A DNA stretch of 9,015 nucleotides from DASRRB01 sp036732755 (GTDB taxonomy: Bacteria > Planctomycetota > B15-G4 > SIAN01): the NCBI GenBank assembly GCA_036732755.1, contig DAINBU010000171.1:1-9015 (forward strand), in the 5' to 3' direction. How positions within the stretch are numbered: the stretch's first letter is position 1; every line of letters begins with the position of its first letter. The notes beneath the pieces are model-generated. The model was not told the DNA's origin. It did no database searches and saw nothing but the letters and a program-made list of their open reading frames with translations. Of this stretch, positions 1 to 6,632 are shown piece after piece. Made by a program: the position numbers and the translations under genes.

Positions 1-480
1 CTCGTTGCCGACGCGCGGGCAAGGCTCGATGCCGATGCCATCCCCGAGAGCGACCGTCACATCGAGCTCGCGGCCGACATGCACTACAAGGGGCAGGCCT
101 TCGAGCTCACGGTGCCGTTGCGCTCCCTCCGGCTCGATGAGGCGGCGCTGTCGGTGCTGATCTCTGATTTTCACGATCTCCACCGCCAATTCTTCTCCTA
201 TTCAAATCCAGGTTCGGCCGTCGAGATCGTGTCGTTGCGCGCCTCGGCAATCGGCCGCTTGCCCAAGCCCGCAGCCAAGCCGGCGGATGCGCGCGACAGC
301 GGCCAGCCAGTCGGCAAGCGAAAGATCTGGCTTTCCGGCGGTTGGCGGGATGTCGCGGTGTGGAGCCGCGACGACGTGTTTCCGGGCGCCACGATCGAGG
401 GTCCGGCCGTCATCGAGGAAGCCTACACCAGTGTCCTTCTCGTCGAGGGATGGAGTTGCCGGCGCGACAAGAGCGGCCTG
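1..480 (+). CDS. Hydantoinase A / 5-oxoprolinase family protein, C-terminal fragment (both ends missing)
   Basis: The frame is open from base 1 and gives LVADARARLDADAIPE, then a block with the pattern of the HyuA/OplA C-terminal region: MHYKGQAFELTVPL, then DFHDLHRQFFSYS, and near the end FPGATIEGPAVIEEAYTSVL and GWSCRRDKSG. In this family the protein hydrolyses ATP to open cyclic amide rings (hydantoins, 5-oxoproline) and normally works with a HyuB-type subunit. Only about 160 C-terminal residues are present, so substrate cannot be inferred. The frame stays open to a TAG at 778-780. After about residue 160, however, the translation becomes Arg/Gly-rich with no family character and runs antisense to other genes, so I end the homologous part near 480. 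Codon use is less GC-biased than in the rest of the window (for example GAT TTT CAC and TCC TAT TCA AAT), which suggests a different source, perhaps alphaproteobacterial. The family call is confident; the exact end is not. Confidence 0.8.
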
Positions 481-507
481 CAACGCCGGCGCGGCGGGAG
501 CGGCCTG
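458..507. repeat. Imperfect 23-bp direct repeat at the sequence junction
   Basis: Bases 458-480 and 485-507 are two 23-base copies that match at 20 positions; the three differences are A in the first copy against G in the second. The first copy encodes the RRDKSG end of the hydantoinase fragment on the plus strand. The second lies in the Ala/Pro-rich part of the minus-strand gene that starts at 639. The change from one gene to the other falls in or between these copies. This fits a join made through short shared sequence, either in assembly or in the cell. Confidence 0.6.
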
Positions 508-639
508 CGGCGCGGACGGCGGTGGCGCGCGCAGCGCGGCGGCGGCCGCGCCGGCGACGAGCGCGACGGCGGCGATCGCGGCCACGGCGCCGAGTGGCGC
601 CCGGAAGCCCTTCGCGGCCGCGCGGCCCGGTCTCTCCAT
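481..639 (-). CDS. N-terminal fragment of a membrane-anchored or exported protein of unknown function
   Basis: The start ATG is at 639-637, and a GAGGGG Shine-Dalgarno-like sequence lies 9 bases upstream. The gene begins only 17 bases after the stop of the CRTAC1-type gene on the same strand, so it is very likely the third gene of that operon. The product starts MERPGRAAAKGFRAPLG, followed by a hydrophobic Ala/Val stretch at about residues 17-37. This is a signal anchor or signal peptide with basic residues before it. An Ala/Pro-rich linker (APPPSAPQAAPAAPALQ) follows. At about base 480 the frame enters the antisense of the hydantoinase fragment and, although open to 202, no longer looks like protein. 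The body of the protein is therefore missing. No family can be assigned from a signal anchor and linker; an envelope or secreted protein is the most that can be said. Confidence 0.55.
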
Positions 640-656
640 CGGCGCGCGCCCCTCTT

Positions 657-2498
657 TCACCGCGGCTCGGTGACCGTGTGGCAGGAATCGAGCGCGAGCT
701 TCTCGAGCTTCTGGACCTGGCCCGACGGCCAGCGGATCTCCGCGCTCGCCGCGTCGGTGCGGGCGCCCACGCCGAAGTAGAGGCGCAGGTCCTGCCAGCT
801 GAAGTAGGACGACGAGCCGGTCACCTGCTGGACCTGCTTCTTGTCGCCGCACGCGACCACGACGCGCGCGCCGATCGCGTCGCGCGGGCTGCGCGTGCCG
901 ACGAGCTGGAAGCCGATCCAGTGGTTCGACGTCACGAGCACGTTCTCGAGCACGCGCGCCGCGTGGTCGTTCTCGAGGACGACGACGTCGAGGTCGCCGT
1001 CGTTGTCGAGGTCGCCGACCGCGAGCCCGCGCCCCACGTCGGCGCGCGTGAAGAAGGGCGAGAGGCTCGGCCCGATCTCCGCGAACGTCCCGTCGCCGCG
1101 GTTCTCCAGGAAGTTCGGCACCTGCTCGAAGGTCTGGGCCGGATCGAAGTCGTGCACGTCGTCGAGCACGTGGCCGTTCACCTGGATCAGGTCCATGTCG
1201 CCGTCGCGGTCGTAGTCGAGGAAGCGCAGGCCGAAGCCGGTGTAGAGGAGGGTCGGGGCGAGGACGCCGCTGCGCGCGCTGCGGTCCTCGAAGAGCTCGC
1301 CGTCGCGGCGGAGGTAGAGGACGGTCCCCTCGCGGCCGAGGTTCGCCGACGCGAGGTCGAGGCGCAGATCGCCGTCGACGTCGGCGAAGTCGCTCCCCAT
1401 GCACGCCTGCGGCCGCCCCTCCCCGCTCACCGCGATGCCGGCGCTGCCCGCCGCCTCCTCGAACTTCATCCCGCCCGGACCGCTCACGTTGTGCCAGAGG
1501 AAGTTGGGGTCGGTGTCGTTCGCGACGTACAGGTCGAGCTTCCCGTCGTCGTCCCAGTCGAAGGGGAGCGCCGCGAGCCCGTGGCCGCCGTTCCCCGGCT
1601 CGACGATGCCGGCCGCCTTCGTGACGTCGACGAACCTGAAGTCGCCGTCGTTGCGGAAGAGGCGGTCGGGCCCGGCCGGCAGCGCGTCGGGGTGGCAGTA
1701 GCTGATGCGCTCCTTCGTCCCGCACGGCTTGTAGTGGTCGAAGTCGAGGACGGCGTAGTTGGCGAGGTAGAGATCGAGGTCGCCGTCGCCGTCGAGGTCG
1801 GCCCACGCCACCCCGCCGCTCCAGTCGACGTCGACGATCCCCGACTTGTCGGTCACATCGGTGAAGGTGCCGTCGCCGTTGTTGCGGTAGAGCGTGTCGC
1901 GGCCGCCGTTCGACACGGCGACCATCACGCCGTTGCCCTTGTCGCGGTAGCGCACCCCCTGGCAGACGTTGGTGACGAAGAGGTCGGGGAAGCCGTCGTT
2001 GTTCACGTCGGGGCAGGTGACCGACATGCCGTACTCGCGGTCGCCGAGGCCGAGCGGCTTCTTCGCGACGGTGCCGTCGGCCTTCTTCACCGCCACCGCG
2101 TCGGCGACGCGCGCGAAGCGGACGCGCCCGTCCGCGCCGCGCCCCTCGTTGCGGTAGAGCGCGTCGGGCGGCGCCGGCGTCTTGCCCGGGTAGCCGGGGA
2201 GCGGGCAGCACTGCACGCAGTAGACGTCGAGCCGGCCGTCGCCGTCGTAGTCGAGCAGCCCGACGCCCGAGCCCATCACCTCGTTCAGGTACTTCCTGCC
2301 CGGCGTCATGAAGCGGCGGTGGACGAAGTCGATGCCGCTGTCGTCGCGCAGGAGGAAGGCGGGCGACGCGATCGGCGTCGCCGCCGGCGCGGGAGCGGAC
2401 GAGGGCGCGGGCGCGCTCTCCTGCCCGCGCGTCGCGAGCATCGAGACGACGATCCCCGCGACGAGCAGCGCGACGGCGCGACCGCGGACCCGCTTCAT
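657..2498 (-). CDS. Secreted FG-GAP/VCBS beta-propeller protein with ASPIC/UnbV domain (CRTAC1 family)
   Basis: The product is 613 residues. A basic start followed by a hydrophobic segment (about residues 8-22) and an Ala/Pro/Ser linker marks an exported or membrane-anchored protein. At least seven Asp-rich FG-GAP calcium-binding loops follow at regular spacing: DYDGDGRLD (83), DVNNDGFPD (164), DLDGDGDLD (234), DWDDDGKLD (314), DVDGDLRLD (373), DYDRDGDMD (428) and DLDNDGDLD (496). These are the repeats of an integrin-alpha-like beta-propeller. Residues about 525-605 form the ASPIC/UnbV domain, with IGARVVV, GSSSYFSWQD, YFGVG and AEIRWPSG. Cysteines at 94, 97, 98, 162, 179, 259 and 268 may form disulfides outside the cytoplasm; the CG...YCHP pair at 259-268 resembles a recurring element of the family. 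The start ATG overlaps the stop of the upstream TPR gene (ATGA, 2495-2498), so translation is probably coupled. The molecular role of bacterial CRTAC1 proteins is poorly known; adhesion or binding at the cell surface is inferred. Confidence 0.9.
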   Translation of the reverse strand: MKRVRGRAVALLVAGIVVSMLATRGQESAPAPSSAPAPAATPIASPAFLLRDDSGIDFVHRRFMTPGRKYLNEVMGSGVGLLDYDGDGRLDVYCVQCCPLPGYPGKTPAPPDALYRNEGRGADGRVRFARVADAVAVKKADGTVAKKPLGLGDREYGMSVTCPDVNNDGFPDLFVTNVCQGVRYRDKGNGVMVAVSNGGRDTLYRNNGDGTFTDVTDKSGIVDVDWSGGVAWADLDGDGDLDLYLANYAVLDFDHYKPCGTKERISYCHPDALPAGPDRLFRNDGDFRFVDVTKAAGIVEPGNGGHGLAALPFDWDDDGKLDLYVANDTDPNFLWHNVSGPGGMKFEEAAGSAGIAVSGEGRPQACMGSDFADVDGDLRLDLASANLGREGTVLYLRRDGELFEDRSARSGVLAPTLLYTGFGLRFLDYDRDGDMDLIQVNGHVLDDVHDFDPAQTFEQVPNFLENRGDGTFAEIGPSLSPFFTRADVGRGLAVGDLDNDGDLDVVVLENDHAARVLENVLVTSNHWIGFQLVGTRSPRDAIGARVVVACGDKKQVQQVTGSSSYFSWQDLRLYFGVGARTDAASAEIRWPSGQVQKLEKLALDSCHTVTEPR

Positions 2499-3550
2499 TC
2501 CCCGCCGCCGTCCTTCCCGTGCGCCGGGACGGCGTTCGGCAGGTTCGGGCGCGCGCCCGCCTTGGCGCGCAGCGCCTCGTCGCGCAGGTGCTGCGCCGCG
2601 GGCCAGCCGCGTTTGCGCTCGAGGAGCGCGTCGCACTCGGCGAGCGCCGCGTCGATCTCGCCGGCGGAGATCTCGCTCTCGCAGAGCTCGAGCCGCCGCG
2701 CGAGGTCGTCGGGGTTGAGCTCCTTCAGCTTCTGGAGGAGCGCCCGCCGCGTCGCGGCGTCGGGCGCGTTGGCCGAAGCGACGCTGTCGGTCAGCCGGTT
2801 CAGGATGCGCCAGATCTCGCGGTGGCGGTCGGCCTCCTCGCGCCGCTTGAGGCGCGTGAGGCACGCCTGCAGCTGGTAGTGGACCCCCTTGTCCCCCGGC
2901 AGCGCGCGCAACGCCACCTCGAGGTCGGCGAGCGCCTCGGCCGCCTTGCCGTCGTCGAACAGCATCTCGGAGCGCAGCGCGCGCGACGGCCCGTGGTTGG
3001 GGACGGCGGCGAGGGCGCGGTCGAGGTCTCGCCGCGCCGCCGCGCGCGCCTCGGCGTCGAGCGCGTCGCGCCGCAGCCGGACGCTGGCGCGCAGCATGAG
3101 CATCTGCGCGAACGGGTCGCCGGAGAGGCGCGGCGGGTCGGCGTCGACCAGCTCGTTCAGCAGCGGCAGGCACTCTTCGTACCTGGCCTGGCGGAACTGC
3201 GCGGTCGCGATCCAGCGCACCGTGTCGGGCTTGCGCCCGTCGATCCGGAGCACGTTGCGCATCGCGCTCTCGGCGCGCGCGTCGCGCCGCATCGTCCACT
3301 CGGTCGAGAGGTGGACGCGCGCCAGCGCGAACCACGCCTCGGCCGACTCGCGGTTCGCCTTCACCAGCTGCTCGCCGAGCTGCGCCGCCTCGGCGAAGCG
3401 GTTCTGGTCGTAGAGCGCGTTCACACGCGCGACGCCCTGCGCCGCGCCGCCCGCCGCGGCCTGCGCGGCCGGAGTCGCGAGTGTCGCGAAAGTCGCGAAG
3501 CCCCGCGCGGAGGCGGCGAGCGCGCAGAAGAGCACGGCGCAACGGATCAC
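2495..3550 (-). CDS. Exported TPR-repeat protein
   Basis: I chose the GTG at 3550-3548. It is preceded by GAGG six bases upstream, and the residues after it (IRCAVLFCALAASARG, then an Ala/Thr stretch to AAQA at about 28-31) read as a signal peptide; earlier in-frame codons give low-complexity Arg-rich sequence. The product is 351 residues. From about residue 40 it consists of paired amphipathic helices of TPR type: ARVNALYDQNRFAEAAQLGE (41-60), AEAWFALARVHL (70-81), VRWIATAQFRQARYEECLPL (111-130), an Ala/Arg-rich unit (165-185), ALRSEMLFDDGKAAEALADL (191-210) and ISAGEIDAALAECDALLERK (294-313). Such repeats act as protein-binding scaffolds; no catalytic motif is visible. It is the first gene of the leftward operon and overlaps the CRTAC1-type gene by four bases. 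TPR and ASPIC/UnbV proteins are often neighbours in environmental genomes, so a joint extracytoplasmic role is plausible but unproven. Confidence 0.85.
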   Translation of the reverse strand: MIRCAVLFCALAASARGFATFATLATPAAQAAAGGAAQGVARVNALYDQNRFAEAAQLGEQLVKANRESAEAWFALARVHLSTEWTMRRDARAESAMRNVLRIDGRKPDTVRWIATAQFRQARYEECLPLLNELVDADPPRLSGDPFAQMLMLRASVRLRRDALDAEARAAARRDLDRALAAVPNHGPSRALRSEMLFDDGKAAEALADLEVALRALPGDKGVHYQLQACLTRLKRREEADRHREIWRILNRLTDSVASANAPDAATRRALLQKLKELNPDDLARRLELCESEISAGEIDAALAECDALLERKRGWPAAQHLRDEALRAKAGARPNLPNAVPAHGKDGGGE

Positions 3551-3706
3551 TTTCGTCCTCGACCTCGCGGCGCCGGCCGGCCCGCCCCGCCGCCGCGGTG
3601 GCGCACGCGCCGCGAAGGCGAGAGAGTAGCCGCGTCGCGCGAGCGCGGGAACCGGTACGATCCCCGAGCCCCGACGCCGCATCGCACGAAGCAGGGTCAG
3701 CGCGAG
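3551..3706. promoter_or_regulatory. Divergent promoter region between the TPR operon and the MCE-like gene
   Basis: This 156-base gap separates two genes read away from each other, so promoters for both should lie here. For the rightward gene, TACGAT at 3656-3661 is a possible -10 element (4 of 6 consensus positions), but no convincing -35 lies at the right distance. A GGAACC motif just upstream (3648-3653) recalls ECF-sigma -35 elements, but no matching -10 is clear. Leftwards, TACTCT (complement of about 3622-3627), with TTCCCG 17 bases upstream, is a weak alternative. CCGCG/CGCGG arms at 3630-3634 and 3644-3648 could form a short hairpin. That promoters are present follows from gene orientation; the exact elements are guesses. 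Confidence 0.4.
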
Positions 3707-4990
3707 ATGCCGCTCCGCGCGGGAAAAAAAGTCCTCACCGGCGCGCTCTCCTGGGCCGCGATCGTCGCCGCCATTGCCGTCGCGGTCGAGCGCATCGAGC
3801 CGGCGACGCGCGCCCGCCTCGACCACGTGCGCGACGAAGCATGGCGCACGGTGCGCGAGCGGGCGCCCGAGTTCCGCATCCGCTTCGCCGGCGCCGCCCT
3901 CCAAGGCGGCCCGCGGTTCATCGAGCGCAGCAACGGCGTCCTCGCCCGCGTCGACGGCCGGACCGAGCGCGTGGGCGAGGTGACGCGCATCCGCGTCGAG
4001 GGCGACGACGTGGTCGTGACGATCGCCCTCGACCGCGAGCGCACGACCTTCCCGATCCGCCAGGGGGCGCGCGCCGTGCGCCGCTCGCAGGGGCGCTCGT
4101 TCGTCGTCGCCGTGCAGGCCCTGCTCACCGAAGACCGCCGCGCCGAGGTGGCGCGCCGCTGGCAGGAGTTCCGCGCCCGGCACGAGGCGGCGCTGCTTTC
4201 GGAGCTGCAGCCGGTGGTCGCGGCGCTGCTCGAGGAAAGCACGGCGATCGTCGAGCAGGAGCTGCCGGCCGCGCTCGCCCGCCACGGGACCGAGGTCGAC
4301 GCGCTGCTCGCGCGGCTGCGGACGGAGGTCGGGCGCGACCAGCTCGTGCCGCTCCTCGCCGAGGAGTTCTGGCCGATCGTGGCGCGCCACGCCAAGGCGC
4401 CGGCCGAGACGATCGGCCGCGAGCTCTGGGAGAAGGTGCCGCTCTTCGACCTCGCGATGAAGGCCGCCGCCGACAAGGTGCTCGAGAAGGAGCCGGTGCG
4501 CGTGGAGAAGCGCTGGCGCGCCTTCCTCGAGGAGGAGGCGATCCCGACGCTGGCGGCGCACGAGCCCGAGATGACGGCCGCGCTGGCGGCGATCGCGCGC
4601 GACGTCCTGCAGAGCGAGCCGCTGCAGGAGCGGGTCGCGGCGCTGCTCGCGCGGATCACGCAGGACCCCGCGGCGAAGCGGCTCACCGCCGCGCTCTCGC
4701 GCGAGGTCCTCTTCGAGAACCCGCGCCTGCGGGAGTTCGTGCGCACCAAGCTGGCCGAGCCCGACACGCGCGCCCGCCTGCAGCGCGTCACCGAGCGCGT
4801 CCAGGAGTTCCTCGACCCGATCGGCGACCTGCTCCTGCTCGACGAGACGGGCCAGGGGATCAATCCCGACCTCGCGCGGCTCATCCGACTCTTCCTGCTC
4901 CATCGCGACGACCAGGTGCTCGACCTCGATCCGGGCGACGGGCCGCCGCTCCAGGACGGGAGCGAGATCGAGGGCCGGCATGAGCCGTGA
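3707..4990 (+). CDS. Membrane-anchored protein with a divergent MCE (MlaD-like) domain and long helical C-terminal region
   Basis: The product is 427 residues. The ATG at 3707 is chosen because a transmembrane segment follows directly (VLTGALSWAAIVAAIAVAV, residues 9-27) after a short basic start; an AGGG lies 10 bases upstream. Residues about 69-130 read PRFIERSNGVLARVDG, then RVGEVTRIRVEGDDVVVTIA, then FPIRQGARAVRRSQG. This follows the MCE-domain plan: short strands, a V-G-x-V turn, the I-x-V-x-x-D-x-V-V-V-T strand pair, then a PI-x-x-GA segment. From about 135 to 400 the protein is almost wholly charged amphipathic helix (for example 145-190 and 257-315), longer than the C-terminal helix of E. 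coli MlaD and closer in plan to the helical parts of larger MCE proteins. The start of the next gene, an MlaF-MlaE fusion, overlaps this one by 11 bases, which strongly supports a lipid-transport role as the periplasmic partner. The N-terminal half of the usual MCE consensus is poorly kept, so the domain call is inference. The alternative is an unrelated anchored coiled-coil protein serving the same transporter. Confidence 0.65.
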   Translation: MPLRAGKKVLTGALSWAAIVAAIAVAVERIEPATRARLDHVRDEAWRTVRERAPEFRIRFAGAALQGGPRFIERSNGVLARVDGRTERVGEVTRIRVEGDDVVVTIALDRERTTFPIRQGARAVRRSQGRSFVVAVQALLTEDRRAEVARRWQEFRARHEAALLSELQPVVAALLEESTAIVEQELPAALARHGTEVDALLARLRTEVGRDQLVPLLAEEFWPIVARHAKAPAETIGRELWEKVPLFDLAMKAAADKVLEKEPVRVEKRWRAFLEEEAIPTLAAHEPEMTAALAAIARDVLQSEPLQERVAALLARITQDPAAKRLTAALSREVLFENPRLREFVRTKLAEPDTRARLQRVTERVQEFLDPIGDLLLLDETGQGINPDLARLIRLFLLHRDDQVLDLDPGDGPPLQDGSEIEGRHEP

Positions 4991-6599
4991 CCCGGCCGGG
5001 ACAGGCGTGAGCGTCCTCCCCTCGCCCGCGATCGAGGCGCGCGCGCTCACGCTGCGGATGGGCGGCGCGACACTGCTCGAGGCGGCCGACTTCACGGTGC
5101 GGCGCGGCGAGATCGCGCTCCTCTGCGCGCCGAGCGGCGCCGGCAAGACGGTCCTGCTCAAGCTGCTCGCCGGCGTGATGCGGCCCGGCGCGGGCGCGTT
5201 CACGGCCGACGGGGCGCTGCGCTACGAGACGACCGACCTGCTGGCCGAGGCGCCGCCGCCCGGCCGCGTCGGGATCCTCTTCCAGCACCACGCGCTCTTC
5301 GACGAGCTGCCGGCGCGGGAGAACGTCCTGTTCGCGCTGCGCCACCGCCGTGGCGCGCGCGACGGCGCGGCGGCGGCGGGCGACGGCGCGGCGCGCATCG
5401 CCAGCGAGGTGGCGACGGCGCGCGACCTCCTCGACGGGCTCGGCGTCGGCGGCGCCGGCCGGCTGCGCCACCTGAGCGGCGGGCAGCTGCAGCGCGTCGC
5501 GCTGGCGCGCACGCTCGCGCTCGACCCCGACCTGATCCTCTACGACGAGCCGACCACGGGACTCGACGCCGCCAATGCGCGGCGCGTCGCCGAGCTGATC
5601 GAGACGGCGCACCGCCGCCGGCCGCGCACCACGCTGATCGTCACGCACGACCTGCCGACCTTCCGCGGGATCGCCGAGGTGGCGCTCTGGCTCGACCCCG
5701 CGCGCGGGAAGGTCGAGCGGCTCACCCTCGCGGAGGCGGAGGCGCGCGCCGAGCGGCTCGCCGACGAGGGCCGCCCCGCGCCCGTCGCCCCCGCCGCGGT
5801 CGCGCCGCTGCCGGTCCGCTTCCTCGAGCGCAGCGCCGACGCGGTCGCCGCGGCGGCGCTCGCGCTGGCGCGCCTCGTACCGGGCTGGCCGCGCGCGCGC
5901 TACGGCCTGCGCTACCTCGGCCACTACCTGCGCATCGCGGCGTCGCCGGGCGCCTTCGTCTACGTCGGCGTGGCCGGCCTGCTGGTCGGCTTCGTCGCCA
6001 CCTACTTCACCTTCGAGAAGATGCCGCGCCGCGACTTCACCGAGCCGCTCTTCGTCGACGACGTCCTCTCGGCGCTCGGCTTCATGCTCTTCCGGGTGCT
6101 CGCGCCGGTGCTCGTCACGCTGCTGGTGGCGGCGCGCACCGGCGCCGCGTTCGCCGCCGACGTCGGCAGCAAGGTCTACGCGCGGCAGTTCGACGCGCTG
6201 AAGAGCTTCGGGGTCGAGCCGTCGCGCTACCTGCTGACCGGGCTGCTCTGGTCGCTCCTGCTCGCGATGCCGTTCCTGGTCTGGCTCATGTGGTGGACGG
6301 CGGAGCTCTCGGCGCTGCTGGTCTTCCTGTTCGGCCACCCCGACCGCTCCGCCTTCTTCTTCGCGCGCGGCTTCACGCGCGGGCTGGTGAACGAGGACTT
6401 CTTCCTCCATTGGGGCTGGAAGTGGGTCCTCGCCAAGACCGAGGCGTGCGCGTTCGGGATCGCGGCGATCGCCTGGTTCGTCGGCGCGCGCGAGAAGCAT
6501 TCGGCCGACGACGTCAGCCGCGGCGTGACGCGCACCGTGATCTTCGCGTCACTGCACGTCCTGCTGGTCCACTTCCTCTTCAGCTTCTTCGAGTTCTGA
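4980..6599 (+). CDS. Fused Mla-type ABC transporter: MlaF-like ATPase joined to MlaE-like permease
   Basis: One 539-residue frame carries both halves of an MCE-class lipid transporter of the inner membrane. Residues about 17-255 form the ATPase: Walker A APSGAGKT (50-57; the usual first Gly is Ala), Q-loop FQ (101-102), signature LSGGQLQR (165-172), Walker B LILYDEP (185-191, Glu190 catalytic), D-loop GLDA (194-197) and switch His223 in VTHD. An Ala/Pro linker covers about 255-280. Residues about 305-539 match the MlaE permease: RYLGHYLRI, a membrane segment at 327-342, APVLVTLLVAARTGAAFAAD (375-394), ARQFDALKSFGVEPSRYLL (401-419; compare EQxDAL-x-x-x-G-V-x-P in MlaE), then hydrophobic segments at 420-450, 485-502 and 518-538. 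In E. coli MlaF and MlaE are separate chains; here the stoichiometry is fixed at 1:1. A GAGGG lies five bases before the ATG, and the start lies inside the MCE-like gene, so coupling is likely. By analogy it moves phospholipid or another lipid between inner and outer membranes; direction and substrate are unknown. Confidence 0.85.
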   Translation: MSRDPAGTGVSVLPSPAIEARALTLRMGGATLLEAADFTVRRGEIALLCAPSGAGKTVLLKLLAGVMRPGAGAFTADGALRYETTDLLAEAPPPGRVGILFQHHALFDELPARENVLFALRHRRGARDGAAAAGDGAARIASEVATARDLLDGLGVGGAGRLRHLSGGQLQRVALARTLALDPDLILYDEPTTGLDAANARRVAELIETAHRRRPRTTLIVTHDLPTFRGIAEVALWLDPARGKVERLTLAEAEARAERLADEGRPAPVAPAAVAPLPVRFLERSADAVAAAALALARLVPGWPRARYGLRYLGHYLRIAASPGAFVYVGVAGLLVGFVATYFTFEKMPRRDFTEPLFVDDVLSALGFMLFRVLAPVLVTLLVAARTGAAFAADVGSKVYARQFDALKSFGVEPSRYLLTGLLWSLLLAMPFLVWLMWWTAELSALLVFLFGHPDRSAFFFARGFTRGLVNEDFFLHWGWKWVLAKTEACAFGIAAIAWFVGAREKHSADDVSRGVTRTVIFASLHVLLVHFLFSFFEF

Positions 6600-6632
6600 G
6601 CCGCAGGACGGCGCGCGCGGCGGCGGACGAGG

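Noticed and set aside
1740..2260. DNA-level repeats such as gtcgaggtcgccgtcg suggesting a tandem repeat or CRISPR-like array
   Set aside because: They encode the recurring DxDGDGDLD loops of the propeller protein; spacing follows the protein repeats and no unique spacers exist.
342..2879. Very long plus-strand open frame (845 codons) opposite the CRTAC1-type and TPR genes
   Set aside because: The translation is a Val/Ala/Arg/Glu-rich shadow made by the GC-rich antisense of clear coding sequence; it shows no domains, and the minus strand has unmistakable FG-GAP motifs.
2499..3542. N-terminal extension of the CRTAC1-type frame up to 3542
   Set aside because: It overlaps the TPR gene on the same strand and is Arg/Ala-rich nonsense. 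The ATG at 2498 gives a proper signal sequence and an ATGA overlap.
4881..6500. 539-codon minus-strand frame opposite the transporter
   Set aside because: An Arg/Glu/Asp-rich shadow with no family pattern, while the plus strand holds all ABC ATPase motifs and MlaE segments.
6600..6632. Bidirectional terminator between the convergent transporter and rdgC-like genes
   Set aside because: The 33-base gap is GC-rich but has no clear stem-loop with a T run in either direction.
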